Assembly (NCBI GenBank): GCA_014529385.2
Contig: CM043970.1
Coordinates: 67,602,567-67,666,566 of the forward strand
Reading direction: 5' to 3'
Length of the DNA: 64,000 nt
Origin: Adiantum capillus-veneris
Lineage: Eukaryota; Streptophyta; Polypodiopsida; Polypodiales; Pteridaceae
Each line of letters begins with the position of its first letter. Position 1 is the stretch's first letter. The position numbers were made by a program, and so were the translations under genes. The notes below the pieces were generated by a model. That model was not told the origin of the DNA. It worked only from the letters and a program-made list of their open reading frames with translations, and made no database searches. Positions 57,555-64,000 of this stretch are shown piece by piece.

Positions 57555-59089
57555 AGGCAAACAGAATGCAATGTGACCCTGTCCATAGAGGCAAGCAACA
57601 AAGAAACTCTACTTTCAATGAAGGATGGTTTGCTTGCAGAGATACCATTTATAGATGGAGCCAGAAAGCTGGCTCTAGAAAAAGTGGACATTAATTTATT
57701 GTTGAATCCAGATGCTCAGATCTCAAATACAATTATCTATGCTTGTCTTAAGTAAGTGTTACTATCTTGCTAACTTTAAAAACTCAGATCATAGGTGTAC
57801 TAACTCAGGTACACTCCCTGCAGTTTGATCAAAAGTCAACTTCCACCGCACACCCACACGGAGGTGTTTCTTCTTGATCCACAAATGTCAGTGATTATTA
57901 GACAGAAGAACGGTCCATCTGGCACATTTGAGAGTTGGTTTCTCCACTGTGCTATGCTGGAAGTAACTGTCATCATCTTCCCATATGAGAACAACCATCA
58001 CTGGAGTCTCATATGCCTTGATGTTGAGCAGCCAACAGTGTGGGTGTTCAATTCAATAAAAGGAACCCACCCTGAAATTAGGCTGTAAGTGTTATGTATC
58101 AGAAAGTGTTTCTTATAGATATCCATGTAAATTTGAAAGCCTCAAGCTAACATCTTGATACTCCTTTGTGCAGTTGTATAAAGAGGTTGTTGCTTGCTTA
58201 TGGCAAGCTATGTGGAAGGTATGAACTATACAAGGCCCCAATCAAAGATGTACCTGTACCAAATCAAACCGATGGAAATTCTTGCGGCTGGAGATGTCTT
58301 CTCCATGTAGAATATGTCCTACAAACCTACTTTGCATTAAAACCTTTCATGACTAAGGTAACCATTTGGCAATGCATTCAGTCAGTTTTGGTTTTCTTTA
58401 TACAAGACTTCTCACCATGTAGTCTTTTAAATTTGCAGAGTGTTGTGCAAAACTACACATATGATTATTTGCAAAGATATCGGGTAAGTCTAATACAACA
58501 CCTGCTCACTATGTCGAACCCCAGAGAGCTTGAAGATAGCGGCTTGGACAACCGCACAATTGATATGACAATACATGACGAGCCACCACGACAAACCCCT
58601 GCATCAGATACAGTGGAATCACAACGGGCCGAGGGGGTCATATCAGCCGAAGGTGAAAGAGCCGAGGATGAAGAAACGTCAAATGAGCATATGGAAGGTG
58701 CTAGTGTACAAGCAGAGGGGCTTATGGAGGAGACAATGAAAGAGCCAAGTAGGCCAGTGGAGGAGCCAAAAGATCCCATGGATGAAACCCTGGATGAGGA
58801 AAGCAGGCCTACGGATGAGCTAAAGGATATGGATGAGGCAAGAATGGATGAGGAAAGCAGGCCAACGGATGAGCAAAAGGATATGGATGATGCAAGCCGG
58901 CCAACAGAGGCAGAGGAAAAGACCTTGGAGGAAACCGTGAATGAGGCAGAAAGAGCCATGGGGGAGACCCTTGATGAAGATGAGAATGATGACTACGACG
59001 ATGAATCTAAAGCAGAGGATAGCAACAATGACAACAACACTATAGAGACCCAGTATGGACCCTTGCTACCTGTAGATACGGTTGTTCCG
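57555..59089 (+). CDS. D1 C48 (Ulp1-type) cysteine protease with acidic linker
   Basis: In frame with the H3 part after one TAG. Exons: 57555-57751, 57824-58084, 58174-58357 and 58439-59089, all with GT-AG borders in phase; the 58358-58438 intron is also open. Catalytic features: His in NHHWSLICLD (about 57995) and Cys in QTDGNSCGWRCL (58283). The usual Asp is Asn in VWVFNS, so activity may be reduced or changed. A 200-residue tail rich in Asp/Glu, with repeats of DEESRPTDE, leads to a splice donor at 59090. C48 enzymes cleave SUMO or related modifiers (family knowledge) and occur as cargo in other plant transposons. Confidence 0.8.
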
Positions 59090-59161
59090 GTAATGTCTAT
59101 TCAAGTATGGCAAAATATGTTTAGCTTCTAACTACTTATATGTACTTGTCAACTTTTACAG

Positions 59162-59727
59162 AGGTTGATTATCTTAGACATCAATGGATTGTTTTGCTGA
59201 TGTGCGTGCCTTTGGGTATAGCAGACCCCTTCGAGGATTTGCAAACATTTCGGATGGGAACTTGTCGAGTCGTGGTTCGTCCAGGAACCAAAGAATTTAT
59301 TCAGTTTCTTCTTCCGCGCTTCAGAGTTGTCGTATGGTCTTCAATGCAAAGGCAAAACTCGACGCCACTAGTTACAATAGTTTGCGGTGTATGCGGCACT
59401 CACACATCGGATTTTGCCTTTTTGTATGATCAAAGAAAATGTGTTACCATCGAGGGCTACTACCACCCTAAAAAACCACACTTACCTCTTTTGTACAAAC
59501 CGTTTAGCCAAATCGATGTACCCTTTGATGCAAATAATACACTACTGATTGATGATACTCCTGAAAAGGGAGAACTAAATCCACCAGGAACAACTATCTC
59601 ACCACCCTCTTTTGAAGGGCATACCTTTGATTTTTACCTTGAAGACATTTTGATTCCATCCTTACAGAAATTTTATCTCAGTCCATTGTTCACGGACGAG
59701 CTGGTACTTTCTAATGAATTAAGATGA
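59162..59727 (+). pseudogene. D1 FCP1-type HAD phosphatase domain
   Basis: Starts after an AG acceptor at 59160-59161, in phase with the protease exon: RLIILDINGLF, the HAD motif I with its second Asp replaced by Asn, as in many plant LDLNG proteins. Shortly after, the frame shifts (about 59185 and 59255). The frame ending at 59727 then carries VVVRPGTKEFIQFLLPRF, VVVWSSM, FLYDQRKC and LLIDDTPEKG (59542-59571), the typical late FCP1 motifs. Family members dephosphorylate serines of proteins such as the RNA polymerase II tail; the substrate here is unknown. It ends at TGA 59725. The early frameshifts suggest decay. Confidence 0.75.
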
Positions 59728-59907
59728 CTCTTCTATCATGTCTTTGTCTTGCCTAACACACACACACACACACACACAGAGGTGGCAATGGCTAAAGAAA
59801 TGTATTTCAAGAACACTTATATTCACAGAGCACAATTGACAAATGAGCTCAAAAAACTTCATGTATTGAAAGTCATTCGTATACACTTGGGTTCACAAGA
59901 ATCTTTG

Positions 59908-61350
59908 TTACATTGACACTATTTCAACCCGAACATCCAACTCTTTGCACAAAATATCTTTTTCCCTACCCCACATCACCTTACGGCCAGCTAGGAAAAA
60001 GGAAAAATCTGAAAGGTCCCTGTCCATTGACTCTTCAATTATGTCGTGCCGCAACTGCAGAAGACTGCATAGCTCCCTTATTGTAACCACCAACATTAGG
60101 CCTTGCTCTTTATCAATCACTTCCACATCCACAGCAGGATTATCTTCCAAACCTGCAGAAACCTGGTCCATAGGAATGTACTTACCTCTGAGCATTTGTG
60201 ATCGCATATACCAAAAGAAGACTAACAGTGATTGGCTTGCAATCATGTACTTGACAACTAGAGTGTCAAGCGCGACCTCGCACCGTATGCCAATCTCTTC
60301 CTTTACATATCATCCTCTGTCAAGAAGTTTGTCACAAGATGACTATTGAAATGACTTGCACATGAACATAGTTTTCGTAACACGTATATTGTAGTTATGA
60401 AACAACTCTATGAACAGTGCAACAGGACAAAAGTTTGCAATTCTAACCAGTTTGGTGGGAATAGAGCTACGTAGAGACCTCTGTATATCCTTGTAGAGCT
60501 TACTTTGCATTGCCTCCACCATTGTTTCCTCAGGAACTATCCAGTCCACAGTGTTCCAGTCGGTTGGTAGAGGCACTTTCACCAACATGCCATTCTTATT
60601 CCCTAGGCAGAGTTGGTAGAAGTGGTCATAGAAAAATATTCCTTCATCAGACAGGCTTTTGCTGCTTCTCTCTAAATACTGTAGAGAACCAATGTGGGCA
60701 TGAACAACAAGGAAGAGGCTTATTATGCACTCCACAGGCTCCCATTTCTCATAAGAAGAGGGATAAACATCTGCAAAATACATAACAAGAGTTAAACTAA
60801 AAGTATCAATAAGTCAAAATGACAAATCTAATGTAGTTGAGATGTGAAGAATGGAGCCATTGCTCATAAGAAGAGGGATAAACGTTGCAAAATATATAAG
60901 AAAAGCTATAATGAGAGTATCAATAAGTGAAATGACAAATCAAATGCAGTTCAGATGTCAAGAATACTTACAATTGCAACGTGGTTGATGTATATCTGAC
61001 ACATTTCCACCGTTTGCTATCACGTCTGGATGGGTAAACACATGCTGAACAAGAACTTCCTTTACAGATCTTTTGCCGATTTCAACTTTGAAATCCAACA
61101 CTCTGGCCTTCCATGCTGAGCGGTAGACATTGATAGCACTAGACCTCTTGGGTCTTCTTGGTTGCATGAGGACCCATGAACCTTTGTTAATCTTTTTTCC
61201 AACCCATTGGTTCTTTGCACTTATTGAAGTTGATATTGTAATTGAGGATATGCTACTACTTGGCCTTCTAGGAAAAGTGCAGGTGTTGGTAGTTGGTGTG
61301 AGAGACCATAAACACCTAGAGCATCTTGGGCGAGAAGACGTGGAAGCCAT
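59908..61350 (-). pseudogene. D1 gene Y, unknown protein
   Basis: ATG 61350 (MASTSSRPRCSRC). Exon 1 to 60972 has NKGSWVLMQP, AWKARVLDFKVEIGKRSVK and VQHVF. An intron to 60770 contains a roughly 115-bp tandem duplication. Exon 2 (60770-60343) has HAHIGSLQYL and VEAMQSKLYKDIQ, and stops near 60343. The frame resumes at about 60310-59908 (KEEIGIRCEV, RGKYIPMDQV) after two stops. D2 gene Y aligns throughout, intron included. Its place next to the right TIR, reading inward, is the same in both transposons. Function unknown. Confidence 0.6.
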
Positions 61351-61703
61351 AGCTCTGAGAGAAAAGCTTTAGTGGAGGGATATTCACTTTGAAAGCATTC
61401 TAATGGAGGGAAAGTGTTTTAGAATTCCAATATCTTGTGCGGGCTTAATGGTCACCCTCCAATACGTTAATGACCATAAGAGAATATCAGCAATGGGACC
61501 ACACACGCACCTAACAGCTCGGTAAAAGCAAAGAAGTTACGATGCCACAATCCTAGATTTGTGAAAGTTTTTAGGATATTTCCTATTTTTTGAGTCTTTC
61601 CACGTATTTTCCTACGTAACGTAGCCCTCCTGCTCATTGGACGCGCTCTATTTTTCTCTCTCCTTCATATGGCCCTCCAAATGACCTCCGAAATTTCCTA
61701 ATG
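61351..61703. other. D1 right subterminal region with terminal inverted repeat
   Basis: No gene. 61671-61703 is the 33-bp right TIR, ending CCTCCGAAATTTCCTAATG. The rest is presumably the gene Y promoter. Confidence 0.85.
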
Positions 61704-62923
61704 GATCATCAAGCTCTTTTGTATCTGGTAAATAAACCATGCAATACTGGGAGAATTGTACGCTGGTTTATTATATTGCTAGAGTTTGTGACTTTAGAGT
61801 CGTGGTCAAAAAGGGTAAAACACATCTACGGGTGGATCATCTTTCCAGGCTACAATACGGGGAAGCTCCTGAAGGAGTAGATGATGACATACCTGATGCA
61901 TATCTTTTCAATATTGAAATGATACCCAAATGGTCTCAGGAAATTGTTAGCATTCTTTCTTTTAGAGGAAGGTTTGATAACAAGGAAGATAGATCCAAAC
62001 AACAAACAATTCGACAAACAACAAACTTCCAGTTGATTGCAGGACGGTTGTATCATCTAGGATCGGACCAGATTCTACAATTATGTATAAATCCGGAGGA
62101 ATTCAAGTGTTATCTTGAAGAAGCACATGTCCAGGATTGTGCATTTCATTGTTCAACAATGAAAACACACCAAAGACTGAAACAATTAGGGGTATATTGG
62201 CCAACTATGTACGCTGACACACATGCTTATGTTAACAATTGTACTATATGTAGTGCCAAACGACCAGTGGATCACGCGACATTGTTTCAGGTAAACATTG
62301 CACCTGCATGGAGTCAATATATCATTGATTTCATAACCACAAGGATGTTTCCTGAAAACATAACAAGAGCACGGAAAAGGGCTATAGAGCTGGAGTCTCG
62401 CGACTATAATTTAATTGGGAACCAACGCTATAAGTGAGGAAAGGACAATCAACTTAGAATCTGTGCAAGTGAAAGTGAATACCTGCTGCTTCTAGAACAC
62501 GCACATGGAAAAATAAGTGGAGGCCATTATTCAGGCGATAAGACGGCAAAAAATTGTCTTAACCGCAGGAATATGGTGGCCTACATTGCATATGGTTTCT
62601 TACGAGTTTGTAAAGCGTTGTGACACATGTCAGCGCCCCAAGGTGCCGTTAAAGAGAGATGAGATGCCACTACGGCCAATGATGGGAGCAAGGGCATTTG
62701 CAAAATGGGGCATTGATTTTGTGGGACCTATTTCACCCCCTGCATATCGCACCCATACCCAATATATCATTGTAGCTACGGACTATTTCACGAAATGGGT
62801 GGAAGCCAAGGCAACACAAAAAGCAGATGCACGAACCACTGCACAATTTTTGTATGAGAATGTATTTGTACGATACGGTTTACCAATAGAAATTGTCAGT
62901 GATCGAGGAACACATTTTCTTAA
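61704..62923 (+). pseudogene. Gypsy B RNase H end and integrase
   Basis: Resumes the RNase H frame cut at 29846. After a frameshift near 61785 it continues with FRVVVKKGKTHLRVDHLSRL, then the first HHCC zinc unit (AHVQDCAFHC ... CTIC, about 62125-62255). Next are TGA 62436, the second zinc unit in broken frames (about 62490-62630; HAHG...GGHYSGDKTAK...CDTC) and the integrase core (WGIDFVGPI at about 62707, DRGTHFLN at about 62900). It is cut at 62923. The tandem zinc units are the same as in Gypsy A. Confidence 0.8.
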
Positions 62924-64000
62924 CACTAGAATGGTAACAGGACACTTTATGTCCTTGGACACTTTTGTGTCCTGTTAAGTGACCATTTTGCTTGAATTAT
63001 TTGAAGAGTATGAGAATGGATTTCTAGGTGCTATATATCCACAAAGTTGCCTTATGAGCTGAAAAAAACTTAGCATTTTTTTTGGAGTATCGATCTTACC
63101 ATTAACCTTACTCTTGCACAACATTTTTTAACCTAAACTGTGTGAAAAAACAGGTCCTGTTTTTGGCTTTTTTTCAATTTTTGGCAACTATACCACTCTA
63201 AACTTCATGTTTGTGAGGTTTAGATGGCTAGAGGTTAGGCCTTCATAGTTCTCAACATGTTTTGATGCTTGTAGGGAGAGCTAAGTGTTAAAATTGAAAG
63301 TTATGACCAATTTACAAGAATTGCATAATCCTGTTTTTTGGCCAAAATTAGCACTTTTATGATTTTTTTGGGGGCTTTCTTGATATCCAAATTCAATTCT
63401 GATTGTGTAAGTGTAATATATAACATAAAGCTAATCTTCCTTGAGTTTTGGGGGACCTAATATGCTATACTTTGATTGTTGAAGAATACGATACATTTTA
63501 GAGTAGCAAGTATAACTTTCTCAATATTGTTAGTTTCTTAGGCCAATTGTGTGTATTTTTGTAGGTAGTAACCATATCTAATCATATACTACAAACGTGG
63601 CTAGATATTGAGTAGTTTCTATGGGTTTCTAGAGGTCATAATGCTAAACCCAGTTTTTCATGTTTGCTGTATTTAGCACTTTATCATTGCCCCCAAGGTT
63701 CCAATTGTAAGAGATCCATTATCCTTTTGACATGCTCCATGGCTCCTTTTGAATCCAAAGGCCCAAAGGGAACTAAGAAAACATGTATATAGTATCTATA
63801 TTGAGTGTGACTATAGAAACTTTGATGATAGGTCTGCAGAATGGCAAAAATGCAACTTTTTTGTACCTATTTTTTTTGCCCAAAAAACAATTAGTGAGGT
63901 AAAAGCAACCATATGTTTTGGTCACCAACCCATTGAAGTTAACGGGGCATTTTATCTCATGTCCTACAAAAATCCCCACTCTTATTTATATGCAATCAAC
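62924..64000. mobile_element. Unidentified insertion, possible CACTA-type end
   Basis: The integrase frame stops at CTTAA|CACTAGAATGG. The new sequence starts with CACTA and at once has an inverted repeat, AACAGGACAC (62936-62945) with GTGTCCTGTT (62967-62976), and a GGACAC motif in between. CACTA ends with subterminal repeats are typical of En/Spm-like transposons. The other end is outside the window. No gene is seen up to 64000. Confidence 0.35.

Overview
The window is a stack of nested transposable elements from a repeat-rich eukaryotic nuclear genome, almost certainly a streptophyte (plant-lineage) one. The evidence is plant-type Ty3/Gypsy elements with a TGGCGCC primer-binding site, genes with short GT-AG introns, and very long (CT)n and (GT)n microsatellites. 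A reverse transcriptase of Penelope-like character is also present. Such elements are uncommon in flowering plants, so a charophyte, bryophyte, lycophyte, fern or gymnosperm is plausible, but the species cannot be fixed from sequence alone. I see no convincing host gene, tRNA, rRNA or CRISPR array.

Layout. (1) 1-2910: 3' part of a minus-strand Gypsy element (Gypsy C). (2) From 2911: a plus-strand Gypsy element (Gypsy B) whose 5' LTR is split at 3406/21032 by Gypsy A. (3) 3407-21031: Gypsy A, minus strand, complete with 938/939-bp LTRs and the target duplication TCCAC. It carries gag, a pol frame that has lost its whole RT domain, a second retropepsin after integrase, and an intact 1,091-codon extra ORF. 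(4) 21472-29846 and 61704-62923: the decayed body of Gypsy B. (5) 29847-61703: a large DNA transposon (D1) with 33-bp terminal inverted repeats, inserted in the RNase H region of Gypsy B. (6) 34930-55463, inside D1: a minus-strand Penelope-like retroelement bounded by 3-4 kb direct repeats that lie against GT microsatellites. (7) About 39724-49181, inside the RT of that retroelement: a second DNA transposon (D2), homologous to D1. (8) From 62924: a possible CACTA-type element that truncates Gypsy B.

The most interesting content is the D1/D2 transposon family. Both copies encode a DDE-type transposase with conserved intron positions, two unrecognised minus-strand genes (X and Y), and a histone H3-fold protein with an ARTK-like tail. 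In D2 the H3 domain ends a protein with a long charged N-terminal region. In D1 the H3 domain is followed, in frame but for one TAG, by a C48 (Ulp1-type) protease, an acidic linker and an FCP1-type HAD phosphatase. That amounts to a transposon-borne chromatin-modifier-like polyprotein. All copies here carry some lesions, so the functional reading is inference.

The second notable signal is a set of dispersed perfect palindromes in the non-coding parts of the three Gypsy elements. Each element has its own arm sequence, changed on both sides together, around a CGCG core. The spacing of the copies is partly conserved, and the core varies only by CpG transitions.
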